This document shows positions 25,905-39,000 of a stretch of DNA of 64,000 nt, piece after piece. Under the pieces are notes generated by a model, which was not told the origin of the DNA, did no database searches, and saw only the letters and a program-made list of their open reading frames with translations. Source of the DNA: Alitta virens (lineage: Eukaryota > Annelida > Polychaeta > Phyllodocida > Nereididae); contig OW028574.1 in NCBI GenBank assembly GCA_932294295.1, positions 14,332,215 through 14,396,214 on the forward strand, in the 5' to 3' direction. Position 1 is the first letter of the stretch. Every line of letters begins with the position of its first letter. Made by a program: the position numbers and the translations under genes.

Positions 25905-27090
25905 CTATAGCTTCTTGGTGCTTGAGGAGGCAGTCTGATTAAGGGGAGTGTTGGGAATGGATGGGGTATTGGTATTAGAAGTCTTTCGGGCGCTTGCAAG
26001 GTTGCCAGCTGGTGTTGAGTGTGGTGTGGATGATGATGATCCTTGACCACCATGTCCAGCTTGGTCATTAATAACCCCAGAAGAAACAGAACTTGTCAGA
26101 GACCTTGTTGCAGGAGCTTGCACTGGTGTTGCAACTGCGGGGGTGGCAGGTTTATTTGCCACAGTGACAGCAGCTCCTTGCACCATTGCTGCTGCCACAT
26201 TTCCAGGCATGCTGGTGTGCGTATGCTTTTTAGGAGATGTTTGGGGAGTGAGACCAGCGGCTTTCTGCATTGACTGAATGTCTGTCTTGAGGCTCTCTGA
26301 TCGCTTTAGACTAGAGTCGGGAATTTTGTGAGGAAGGGTTTGTGGGGGTTCGGATTTAGTCCGTTCTTTGTTCATCAAGTCGGCTGTGATGACCTGCTGG
26401 ACCGCAGGATTGACAGGAGGAATGTGAGTGTTGGAATCAAGATTGTCAGACTGCTGGCCAGGCTGCTGGGCCGGAGAGGGAGTTCGAGAACTCGCACTGG
26501 GGTCCTGAGCCAAGGACCGAACTGCCATGTTACGCATTTCCTCAGCAGGGTGGGCCTGCTCATGTCCCTCGTGCGAGCTCTGCTGCATCAGCATGGGTTG
26601 ACTCATGACGACCTCAGAAGGTACGACCCCAGGGTGCTGCTGTTGATGCTGAACCACAGAAGGATGGGCTGTCACCACTGGGGTAGTCAATCCTGGTGCC
26701 GCAGCAACCCCTCCCGTCCCGGAGGCCCCCACCTGTACTGGCAATCCAGACCCCGGCACCATATTGGCTGCCACTTGAGGAGGCACTGCCGTTGGGGCCA
26801 TATGGTTGACCGCTGGTGACACGGAAGCCACTGACACTGGCACAGGAGCTGCTCCAGCAGGTTGACCAGAAGCAGTGGCATTCATCTGAAGCATGGCTTG
26901 GTTAGCAGGGTCTTGCAGGTAAGCCAATAGCAGAGCAGGTGGAATCCCATTAGCCAGAGCGGCTTGGTAGACCGCTATCAAGTGTTGTTGCTGGGCACTG
27001 CCAGATGCCAGGCTCTGTTGGTACATGGTTACTAGATTTAGCAGTTCCTGTTGCTGGCGAAATTTTATTGAAAGCTGCTCTTGTTGGTGT
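25905..27090 (-). CDS. WNK: WNK visible exon O: C-terminal coiled region, tail and stop
   Basis: Acceptor tgaattttcag; 1186 nt ending with TAG at 25905. Begins [18 protein letters not shown], a Gln-rich amphipathic stretch with an HQ dipeptide; in human WNKs an HQ motif in the C-terminal coiled coil mediates WNK-WNK contact, so the same role is possible here. The rest is a long Pro/Ala/Ser/Thr/Gln tail with SLKRSESLK and TPQTSPKKH motifs, ending STKKL. Confidence 0.95.
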
Positions 27091-30000
27091 CTGAAAATTC
27101 AAACCAATCAAAAAATTGATTCACATGAGTCGTGTATACTTGCAAAGCAAAATGCATAAGACAAATTTTTCCACTGATGTTATTAAGTTTTGTACTTAGT
27201 TACTCTACAAATCTTTGAACATTAATAGGGCTGATCAGTTCTCATGTGACCTTGTACCCGGAAGTCTAATACAATACATGATGTCATCACTACCCAATTA
27301 TTGATGACATCATCTAACATTGTGTGTTGGTGATGTCATGCATTGTGCTTCTATTTTCCGGTCCTAGGTCACATGTGAACGGAGTTAACTGACCAGCCCT
27401 ATTCAGAACATGGCACAGAAAAAACGTATGTTATCTTCATGCTTATTCTGAACAGTTATTATCTTATTATACAAATCTGGGGATAATGTCAAGTTATACC
27501 TGAGCAGAAGAGCTTGGTAATTGAGATCTGCTGTTAAGACCTGTTGCAAGGCATTTAAATCGGCAGCGGATGGAGTGGTGGTGACATTTCCCATCACTGG
27601 CATCGGCTGGTGTGCAGCAGTCATCTGTGAATTGGAAATGACAAGAAACATCAGTGGAGCACAGCCTGACAAAATTCATAGAGGGTTCATAATACTAAAC
27701 CAATTACTGTTTAATCAACTATTAACTAGATAAGACACTATGCAATCTTGCATATCAAAAATATTACCAATTAGTCTAGAGCTTCATTTATACAAATTGC
27801 CATTAACAATAGCCACAAACATCACATACACGAGTATTATCCACACATGACATTTGAAGTACCAAACAGACATAAGTGTACTGTATAATGTATATCAAGC
27901 AGAGCAGAAACCTGACCACCAGAGTGAACCAAATGAAAAATGCTACTTATAAACAATTACACAAAGATTAAGCGCCACAGCCAAAAGCATATAAAGTGTA
28001 ATCATTAATTACTAGCTTATTAAATTTCTACATAAGTTTATCATTCAATCAAGCTTTAATTAAAGCGATACATCAACATGCAAGCATAAAGACCAGCATA
28101 GGAAGATCCTACAAGCAAAAGACAGGGAGATATGGTGCAATTGACATTGAAGTGCTTTGCCTTTCAGTCTTAAGTCAGTCATTGGGGTTTAAATGTTTTC
28201 TTTATTTTTTTATCAGCAGTACATAATCCTCTTGACGCACACCACAGAGCCTTTTGAAACAGGAAATTCTTACCTATTGCAACATCAAAGTTTGCCTTTT
28301 CTAAAGGAATGCTGTGAGACAACCGAGTCAACATATCGTGTGTATACCTTTCACCGAGTTTGTGAACATTAATTATTTCAGTTCTCCATAGAATTAACCA
28401 ATTATGAAAGCATACTACATTTGTATGATACTGGCTATGTATTGCAACAGATGCATTGATTTTTGTAACAGCATACACTCCTGGGCGATAAAAAATAAAG
28501 CAAGCCAATGTCTGTAATTGCAACAGATTGCTTGAAAGTTTTGTGTTGATGAACTTCAACATTCATGAAGATACTGTGCTTATTCACATAGCAAAAGTGA
28601 TTAAAAAAAAAGAAGGGTTTTGTCATCATTCAACAACTTGATTCATTTTGGCATTTATCAAGGGTTTATTTCAACTTGTGTGATATGTCATGGACACACA
28701 ACATGAAAAGGTTAGCAAGGAGGAAATTTTCAAGTAGGCAAGACATTTGAAAGGCTTTTAAAAGTCTGATATGAAAAAAAAAATTCTGTAAAAAGAAGGC
28801 TGCCAATGAGTGCCACAAACTTTTCCCATTGTTTTAGGGTTTTGGATAGTCTTTCTTGCAGAAAGTAAAGGACATTAGAATTTATGAAAAAATAGTCTGG
28901 CTCATTTTTCGTTTGCCAACCACTGTAGGGCTTTCCGAATATCTTCCAATTCAAATTTTCTTACCCTCTACCAGCCTGTCTTTGTGGTTTATGTGTCCAT
29001 AACATCCTAACTAGTTTAAATCTGCCCTCTGTCCAAGCCAAAATAAACTGAATTCTTGAGTCAGACTCAACCTATTTGCTATTCGGCTTATGACAGCATC
29101 TTCCTGGAATGTTAGTTTTGACTGATTTTGATTGAACAGTATTTCAAGGCAGTACAAAAGCACTTTTCTCAAATGTTTCATGCATTCTGCTGCCAAAAAA
29201 AAAAAGAAGATTTTTTGCAATAAGGATACTGACACACATTGGCTTGCCTCATTTTTTTTTTTTTTTTTTTTTTTGGCCCAGGAGGGTATTTCTACTGGTC
29301 TTGCACACTCTCATTCCAATGTTAAAACTTCACAGCCTCAAAGCAAAGCTACACCTGATCTGTACATTTTGAGCATTCTATCAGTTAATTATTTATTTTA
29401 TCTCTGTCTAATGCCTACATCATATTACAGCTATCTTTTTCAAAGACCTAGATGTTATTTTTGGCAACAGAGCCAAAATCTTTCAAAACTAACCTCTGGC
29501 AAAGTATGCAATCTCCTTTCATAGCCATGGACCATGTAGGGTTGGCCAGGGTTGGCCAGGTTGTAGTGGACGGTTCCTGCTGGAGGAAGAGTAGCTTCAT
29601 TCGTCTCAATGGGCGCTGATTGGCCAAAGAACTGGAGGGTGGGCAAGGATTGGCGCCTCATGAGTGGCGGAGGGCCAGGGGTCCCACTGAATTGTCTCTG
29701 TTGGGCTACATTAGTCAAGGAGCTGTGGAGGGTTGTGTGGTGCTTGGCAAGACATGACAGAACATCAGACGCACTACTAATACTAACACCAGGGTGAGAA
29801 ACATTCATTTCATCCAGTGTCACACTAAAGGCTCTGCTCCTCTGAACATTCTCGATACTTACATTGCCTCCTGAGGCACCTCTCGTCGTAACTGCGTCTG
29901 TAGAAGTTGATGGATTGTTGAAGACAGAGACTGGGGGTGGGACGCTGGTTGCGGCAGCCGTGGCAGCTACTGCTGGGACATCCTGGGGTTGGCTAATAGG

Positions 30001-33000
30001 TTTGTTAACAGGTGGCTGGGGTTCCATGATTGATTCCGCCTTTGCAATACTAGGCGCCAATACAGTCACTGAAGGAGTGGAAGCAGGCAGAGAATTAACC
30101 AGGGATGTGGTTACCACCGTATTACTGCTTGGGCCAGACACCATACTATTCACCACGCGTGACACTTCTGAGGTCTTCGCCAGTGTCTCGGTCAGCGTCA
30201 CAGTTTGGGTCACTGGTTTGTCACCTGAAGTGGTAACTTCTGGAACAGCGAAGGTTGCATCACTCTTGACACTATGAACAGGACTAGGCATTGATGAACT
30301 GGACTCCTCTTTGACTGTTGTCACTTGAAACCGTCCCTTCTTCATTGCTTTCTTGGTCTGTTGAGCTTTACTATCTGGCAAGTTTGGCTTTCTGTCAGGC
30401 TTTTCATTGCTATCAGACTTCTCCGCACTTGTAGGCGAAGAGATTATAGATTTTCCATCTGCTTGATCAACAAGTTTCCCACCTTTGTTAGCAGTTTCAG
30501 AGGCAGTTTTACCATCATCTGATTTAACTGAATCAAGAGTTTTGAGAGGGTCATCCTTCACAACAGTCACAGAGAATCTTGACTTGGCTTTGGCTAGAGT
30601 TTCTTCTGTTGTTGATCTGCCTGCTGGTGGCTTAGCAGCAGCAGCAGATACATTTGTACTTGTAGCAGTAGATGGACTTGTGCTGTTTGCTCCAGCAGCA
30701 ATTGGTGCTGTAGGAGAGGCGCTGGTCAGTGGAGTTCCAGGCTGTGACCTTGCATCTCCAGATGCAGCAGGAGTGTTTTTGGGAGGTGTAGGGACTTGAG
30801 GAAGGGCTGCTGGCTGAACATTTTGTCCATCAGGCATGACTGTTGGCATTACAACTGGCTGAATTACTTGTTGAACTCCAACAGGGGGTACAAGAGCATT
30901 ACCAGCAGCCAACTGGGACATGAGCTCTTGTCCTCCTGGGGGCACATAATGAACCATAGGAGAATGAGGAGTTATCCCTACTGGGGTAGGAACAGCAGCC
31001 TTCCTATTGCCATGGAGTTTTTCTATCAGAGCTTGTTCAAGGTTGGCAAGATCAGGAGGTCTGTCGACCCGCTTGGGTTTGGTCGGTGTGTGTCCCCCAG
31101 AGGGTATATCCATGGCCTGGACCCCCTGGGGTACAGAAGGCACAAGGCTGGGGTTGGAGCTTTTAGCTGTAAGAGAAAATCCTTGGTTGACAGATGGTTG
31201 GGTATCACTCAGGTTTGGGTTGGGAGGGGACATGACTTGTTGTTGTGATGGCATCATTTGGGCCTGGTGTGACTGCTGCTGCTGCTGCTGCTGGAGTAGC
31301 AACTGCGCCTGCATCAGCTGAACATCAGGAACAATTGGGACACCAAATGCATTGTATGGACCACTTGCTACAGCTTGCATTTGTGTCTGAGCTTGTGCTA
31401 AGGCAAGTGGGTTGATGCCGCTGTTATAGCCCAGACCAAGACCTGTCATCATGGACTGTTGAAGCAGAAACTGAGACTGGAATTGTTGCTGCTGTTGTAA
31501 CTGATGCTGCTGTTGCAATTGATGATGATGTTGCAATTGATGCTGCTGTTGCATGAGTTGTTGATGTTGCAACATTTGTTGAGTCATCTGTTGCTGACCA
31601 GCTACTTGTCCTGCCTGGATCACGCCCGGCTGGGCTAGACCGGCACCACTTTGCATACTTTGTCCTTGCAAAATGCCTTGTTGCATCATCATCTGCTGAT
31701 GCAGCAAGTTAGCTTGGGGCTGTACAGCTTGTCCAGGTTGGTTGGGCTGCAGCATCTGAGCAACAGACACAGGCTGTGTCATTACTCCAGGTTGAATTAC
31801 TGCTTGCTGTTGACTGGCCTGACCTTGGCTCAGCTGAGGATGTCCTGCCACTAATGGCAACTGCCCAGAAGCAAGCACTTGGCTTGCTGGTTGCTGTGAC
31901 GGGACAGAAGTGCTCTGATGGCTTACTAAATTCGGGGGATGTGGAAGGCTGGCAATGTGAACTGCAGGCTGTTGAAGAGACATAACCGGTTGAGGTTGAT
32001 GAACAGATGGTTGGACTACAGGCTGGCCTGGAACAGTTGGTTGCATTGTTGGTTGCTGTTGGACTGCAGGATGTGATTGCTGTTGATGTGAGACCTGGGC
32101 TGGCACAACCACAGGGACTTGGACAACTGTAGCAGGTTGGCCTGGTTGTTGGATCACATAGGCAGCAGATACCACAGGTGGTTGTGGCTGCTGTTGAGAG
32201 TTTGAACCAGGATGACCTAAAAACTGCTGTTGGTTCTGGCCAGCAACGGCATCCAATTGTCCAGTAGTGCCAAGACCTGCAGCAGGTATTGGTAATCCTT
32301 TAGGATCCACTGTCATAGCTGGTGACGCAATAGCAGTGGTTGAATTTGTCTCTGTATGAGGTGTGGTTGCATTTGATGATGGTTGACTGCTTGTTATTTT
32401 GCCTTCTTCGCCTCTCTTTGGTCCTGTTAATTGATCAAGCTTCTGTTTCAGATTCTCAAAGTTCATGCCAGTGTTGTTTACGGCACCTTTCCTATTCAAA
32501 GTGTTCTCCTGTGAGCTGTACCCACTCAGACTGTCTGCAGGTTCAGCTCTGTTGCTGTTGACTGATGCCATTGATGTAATGGACAACTGACTCTGGTCAG
32601 GTTCTACACTTGTTTGACGAGACAATTGCATTGAATCAGGACCAGCTAGGTTCTTTTCCTCTACAGGAGTAACTGTGAACTTTTTCTGGGTTTTTTTTGT
32701 TTCAGTAGGTGCTGGTTCTGATGTCGTTGCACCAGCAGCAGTAGCCAAAGATTTTGCAGCTTCTTCCAGTTTGCCTTTAGGAGACCCAGTGTCAGATAAC
32801 AGCTCTGATGAGAAGCTCTTCACAGGAGATCCCGGCTCTTTGTCCGTTGTACTGGCATCGAGGATTCCCTTCTGCAAAACACACATCAAAAGAAACTATA
32901 TTTCACATTCAGACCATGACAATCATCCAACAGAAATATATGATGAGCCAGAATACAACAAATATGTAACAAAAATTATGCTACAAAGCAAAGCGAAGAT

Positions 33001-36000
33001 CACATCAACAGTAGGGCTGTACACCTTTATCTTCAAAACGATACGATACGTATCACGATACAGTAAAACCAATATGATACGTATCATAATTATGTATAGT
33101 TAAACTATGTCAATTAGAACAAATTAATATTTATTATAATATTTTATAAAACCTAACATAATTGAAAAAAGACTATTCAGTTTAATGAACAAATCTTTAT
33201 CTGAACTTCAGACCCTTGTATTATGTCGTGTAAATCGAGTCAGAGTAGGCCTATATATATTTTTTTTTTGAAGGCACTCAAATTGACAAAACATTTGGGT
33301 AGCACGTGTTTTTGGCCCCAAAAAGCCGTTCTACATATCGTTTACGTGCATCATTATTATGAATGACAATTATCAATACCCGAATCGTTATCCTTGTACC
33401 GGTACAAACGGTATATCGAGAACTGGTGTACAGCCCTAATCAACAGCCATGCATATTAGGTCAATGAATGCAGTCATGTGTTTGCAAATATATTCAGAAG
33501 CATTTCTTTGATAATTCTGTAAATTTTGGAAAGCATCAAATTACCGTGATGTTTGAAAGTTGTCGTCTTAAAAGAACGACCTTGAAAGCACAAATTTGAA
33601 AAAGACAGAGAGAACCACTAAAATGTCATTATTACCAAAATGAGAACTTCTAAAATGTGAAATTGAAAATGAGACAAGGGCACTATTACAGTACATATAC
33701 TCAATTTAGAATCACAAAAAATTATATCATGAAACTACGAGGACACAAAGACATATTTCATTCTAATTCTGGACACATATTTTATACACAACACATACTC
33801 GGGGGTCTGCTTCATCCTTCAGTTTTGAGGTAGAGTCTGTAGATTTCATGGATTCTGTCATTGCTTCCTCTCTTTCCAATTCCCGCATTTCTATCCTGTT
33901 GTTAAGATTCATGAGAGAAGCCGAGGAACACGGCTGTGCTTGCATATCTTGTGTCATCTGCTCCGGATGTTCCTTCACAATCTGGATCACTTCAGCAACT
34001 TTCTCCATGAACACTTCTGCATGTTCTTTGGTCAACAAATTTTCTTCAATCTGAAGAGAAAAGCAACAGGAATGAAATATGAATCAATACTGTTGTAACA
34101 GAAGTATGCATCTATAAGGTGTCTACCACCATGTGTACATTTGGCAAAAATAAATTGATGAATGCCTTGAATTCTCTCTGCTAAGAACTTTTCTTATGTC
34201 AAAAACGTTAGTACCAGAAGTTACAATTCCTTAATTATTAAGAAAATGACATACCAGGTTATCTGCTATCACACCTGGCTCGTCATCTTCTCTGTTAAAT
34301 TTGAAAGTCACCGCCGAGTGTTTGGCCGTCTCCAACTGACATTCAACTACCTCTCCATTTTGTTCAATGTCAATGATCGTCAATCGAGGCATACGATGAT
34401 CATGACCTTTTAACCTTCTCTTGCCTCGCTGTCGATCTTTTTTCTTCTTGTCATGGTGGCTTGATGATGCCTCAGCATCACTGAAAAGGTAGCAAGTTTA
34501 AGTTACAGACTTTTGTCAGTATGGCCCATAAGTAAACCGAGAAAGCCAAAATTAAGCACGGTGTGAAAGAAGTAAAGCTTTAATTGTCTGTATATTATAT
34601 AACCATGAAAGTTGCTCTTTAATGCATTTTAATGACTTCATAACATAAAGCTAAGTTCTAATCAAATACTTCAAAAAGACAACAAACTAATACAGAGGTA
34701 CACTGTGGATTCATTACATTAATTAAATATCAAGCCTACCTGTCCCTAGATGCAGAGTGAACATCGTCAAATGAAGTTGCTCCAGATATACTGGAGGCAA
34801 CCATCACCGGGAAAGTATTCATGTCCACAGCAGGCATATCCGCTACAGTTGGTTGTACCTATAACACAAGGTAAGGCTATTGTATTTTCTAATATTAGCA
34901 CATTCAAAAAGCTAACATAACCAACACAATATCTTCCTAATTCAACACAAGGCCGTACAGGTGCTGTAATAGACTGAGACAGCATATCTACACAAGCTTG
35001 AATGTCGAACTACTGTCCTAAATAACACTCCACAAAAAAAAATCCGACACCATATCAAATGAAATCACTAGCCAGAGCTCGATCACATGATGACTACATG
35101 GCAATTTTTCATGAATATAAAGCATATCCACGCTTGCAGTTTTATAATAGATTGAGATGACAGTTCAATTGCAGATGATCTAAGACATACATGTTGTACA
35201 AAATTAAGTTCATCTTCAGTAAGCATGTGAACAATTAGCTCTCCATAATCCTGAGTATAGCCTGTTACAAGCAATACATCTGCTGTTCTAGTCTATGAAT
35301 ATCACTCAATCTCGACCCCCTGCTGCCGGGGGGGGGGGGGGGGCAGGCATAGGGGCATGGGGTTAAGGGGTTCATAATATGCTTACCATAACAACATGTC
35401 CTGTAGGTATGGGTGCTGGGGCCATTAAGTAAGGCTCTGGTGGAAGTTGGACCAATCCTGCTGGAGCAGTAGGAGTTGGTAGTGCCGTCCCCATTGTTGA
35501 TGCCGCCTAGAAAGAGAGAAAACTCACATGTTTACACGAATAAGGCAATTACGAAAAGGAAACTCAAGTACCACCAGAGGTCACTGACACCAAATTGGAC
35601 AACCATGGTTTAATGACATCATGCAATGAGCTATCAGTCATCATATACAGGATGCGGCCTAAAAACTTGCACTGGGCTTCTCCTCTTTGGGAATAGCTCT
35701 AGGTTACTCAAATGCTTATGAGGTCTTTTAAAATTTTGCAAAATTTAGTCAGGGGTATTAGCAATTGGTCATTGTGATATTTTTGATCTTGTAATGTCAG
35801 ACAATATCAGTGTCTGAATTATTGAGAGGGTGCATGCTGTAGGGCATGTTCTGAGAGACACATGTCACAGAAGTCAAGACTTCTGTCTGCTTGCATGGTG
35901 TCTCTAGTTGAAGAAAAGTTTCCAAATTAGAGATTTCCTAGTTAATACAACTCTGAAGGCACCGAAAATATATTTGCAGAGAATCCTCCTTCAGTGTTTT

Positions 36001-39000
36001 CTATACATGCACATGTATATTATGGTATTAGATGATAAGAAGGTTGGTTTCAGTTTTGATCCAGCAAGGTCATAAAGTTAAAACAGAGATATATAATGGT
36101 ATTCCAGAGGGACTTTTTGAATCTACAACTTCTATGGAAAAAATCACATGATTTTCAGGAAGATGGGCCAGTTAATAAGACAGAAAAGACAGAAAATTTA
36201 TCAGAATCCAATATGGCACTTTCCACCTCAAAGGTGTCAATGGTCTACCTTCTTATTAAAAATGCATCTATTTGTCCTGTTTTTGGTGGCAAAGGTCAAC
36301 AAAGGTGACTGTAACACATCTGTACGATCAGTGACATATTCTAGTGCTTGTATAGCAAAGGCCGAGGTGAAAATGACCCGAAGGTGTGATAAGTGTGCAT
36401 GTGCTATATTTAGATCCATATTATCAATAATTCGTGAGGAAACAAAATATATTAATAAAGATAATGTAGGACTATAATTACTTTCGTGTTTATGACTGCA
36501 GCTGCATGTGATGATTATCACTTGAGATAATAACAGAAGAGGTAGCAGTAGCTGCTGGTGCAAGTTTTTATGCCACACCCTGTAAGACATCACATTATCT
36601 TTTGAACTGCTTTTGATCCTACCATCCCTAATGACACAAGTTCCCAAATAAACATAAATACATAACATTTATCGATTAACATCTTCCCAATTACATAAAT
36701 TTGGACATTACAGTTCAGCCCTCTTTGACGTTGAATTTCCTTGTGTAGGTTAATCATGAACATCATCAACATGTTTCTAACTAATGTATGTGTACATTAG
36801 CTGTTAGGCACCACATATCAGGAACGATGAATACTTCACATCAAAGATAAATAATTGGCACTATGTATAAATTATCAAAGAGGTTTAGAATTAATTTTTG
36901 TCAGATAACTTCACATGGTAGTGATTAGCATAATAATCACACTTTAACAGCAAAGACCAGATAAGGTTATTTGATCAATAAATTTACAACAGCCAATACG
37001 AAGTGAGTAATGTCAAAATTACTTATCTTAGGCTTAAAAAGTTAGCTTCAACAGTGCTAAAAAGATCTTGATAACTGATTATAAGATGGCAATTAGCTGC
37101 ATTTCACTGACCCAAGCAAAATACAGGCATAGCTATATACAATATTTTCACAGGCAAACCAACCCAGATTCTGATACATACTGCTCCCACATTCACTTAA
37201 GCTAACAATCAAATAACCTTAATTGCCAAACCAGAAGTCATGTCATTCCTATGGCAGTGTTCCAGCTAGGATTTGAATTGGGCATGGGGCACAAGAATAT
37301 TAGGGCACCTAAATAGACTCATATAGGGCACCCAGTAAAGAAAAAGGATAGGGCGCCCAACAAATTTCGGGCATGGTGCTGACAAAATCAGGCATGGCGT
37401 AAGGGGAATACAGGTCATTTCGTAGACACGCAAAATCGTCGACATGCCAAGTCGTTGACACTTTTGAGGGTCAGGTACAAATTCGTTGACAAACCAACTC
37501 GTGTAAATTCGTGAGTGACAAAGTCGTTGACAAACTTAAAATCACTGCAACCATATTGTTGACAGTCATGACCAACTCGTTGACAATTTAATGCAAATTC
37601 GTTGACAGAAAATTTGGGTATATATATACCATTTCGTCGACAAGTCGGTAAACTCCAGAGGGCATGACTGGTAGAGCACAACAGGGATTGTGGAGAGCGA
37701 TGGGCAGGAAAAAGCAACGGTTTTATTTTTTCAAACTTGCAATTGATCACCTTATTGATATATATTTATAAAAATACACTGACTGGTTTTTGTGTTATTT
37801 GTTTCGACCTCAAAAATATAAAATAGTTAAACATGCAGTATGAAAGAAATGTTGTAAGGTGGCAGCACTGGTACGAGTATACTGTTGCGACATCTGGCGA
37901 ATTTGTGTGAACTAAATAAAAACTATGTCGACCAGAGATCGTATTAATTTCTTTGCGATGTCAACGAGTTGGTATAGCCATGTTTTTCTGTCGACGAGAT
38001 GGTCGTCCGAAAAAAAATAAGTCAACGAGTTTGTCCACCTCCTGTCGACGGGTTGGTTGTCGACGATTTGGTGTGTCTTCGAAGTGACTCAATACCGTGT
38101 AAGGGACGTCGGGCATGGCGCCATGCTCAAATGGCCTAGCTGGAACACTGTATGGTATCAAAACTCTATATAACTTTGAGTAAAGATTTAGGTTTAAGGT
38201 ACAGAAGACGTTTGATTTTATGATTTAATCTTTCACTTCATGCAAGTCATTTTAAAGGAATTACCATTTTCAAAAAGACATAAAACAATATTAAACGTCA
38301 ATATTTTCATCTCAGTCACGGAAAAATCAACATTGCTGGGTCTGTCATACATGAGAAATTAAGTGCTGGGCCTGTCTTATTTCTGAAATCACCTATTTTT
38401 CCATTAGCATCTTATGTAATTTTGAATGTCAAGAAATCTTCTAAAGCACTGTGCACTATTACATTTCTTGAGTGTGTGTACCAGATCAAAAAAGAAATGT
38501 GTCGTCGTCCTCTTGTAGTTAGAGCTATTCTTTATATCTGTGCCTACTAGAGGTGGCGAAAAGCCTTCAAGTTGTGGCCTGAATGCCTCATAATTATGCA
38601 AGGACTGAATTCCCTCAAGGCTGAACAGCCCACATGTCGACAGAGTGAACGTCCAGGCTAAGTAATAGCATTAGGTCGACTCAAGGGATTGATCAATGAA
38701 AGACAGTGAACTGTTTGAACTCAGGCCAGCAACTGCACCAAACATAGTGTGTCCAAAAACCGCCAAAACTTTGGTCTGTGTGGAAAAAATTTAGTTAATA
38801 CATACATGTGAAAAAACACTTTTACAACTATTTCCCTCACACTCAATCATTTATTGCAGGATCTAAAGACCATTGAAACAAAACATTTCAAAAACTGTTC
38901 ATGGCTTTTTTTAAAAAGACAAGGAAAGAAAACTGATTCCATAAAAGCATCCAATTCCAAATAAATTCAACTAGTTTTCCGAGTTGCAAGGCTTTACAAG

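Noticed and set aside
26328..26819. 163-codon plus-strand frame opposite WNK exon O
   Set aside because: Shadow of the coding strand. The minus-strand frame is continuous, spliced and WNK-like.
36237..36668. 143-codon minus-strand frame in WNK intron I/J1
   Set aside because: No WNK-like composition, no acceptor in a suitable phase, no known motif.
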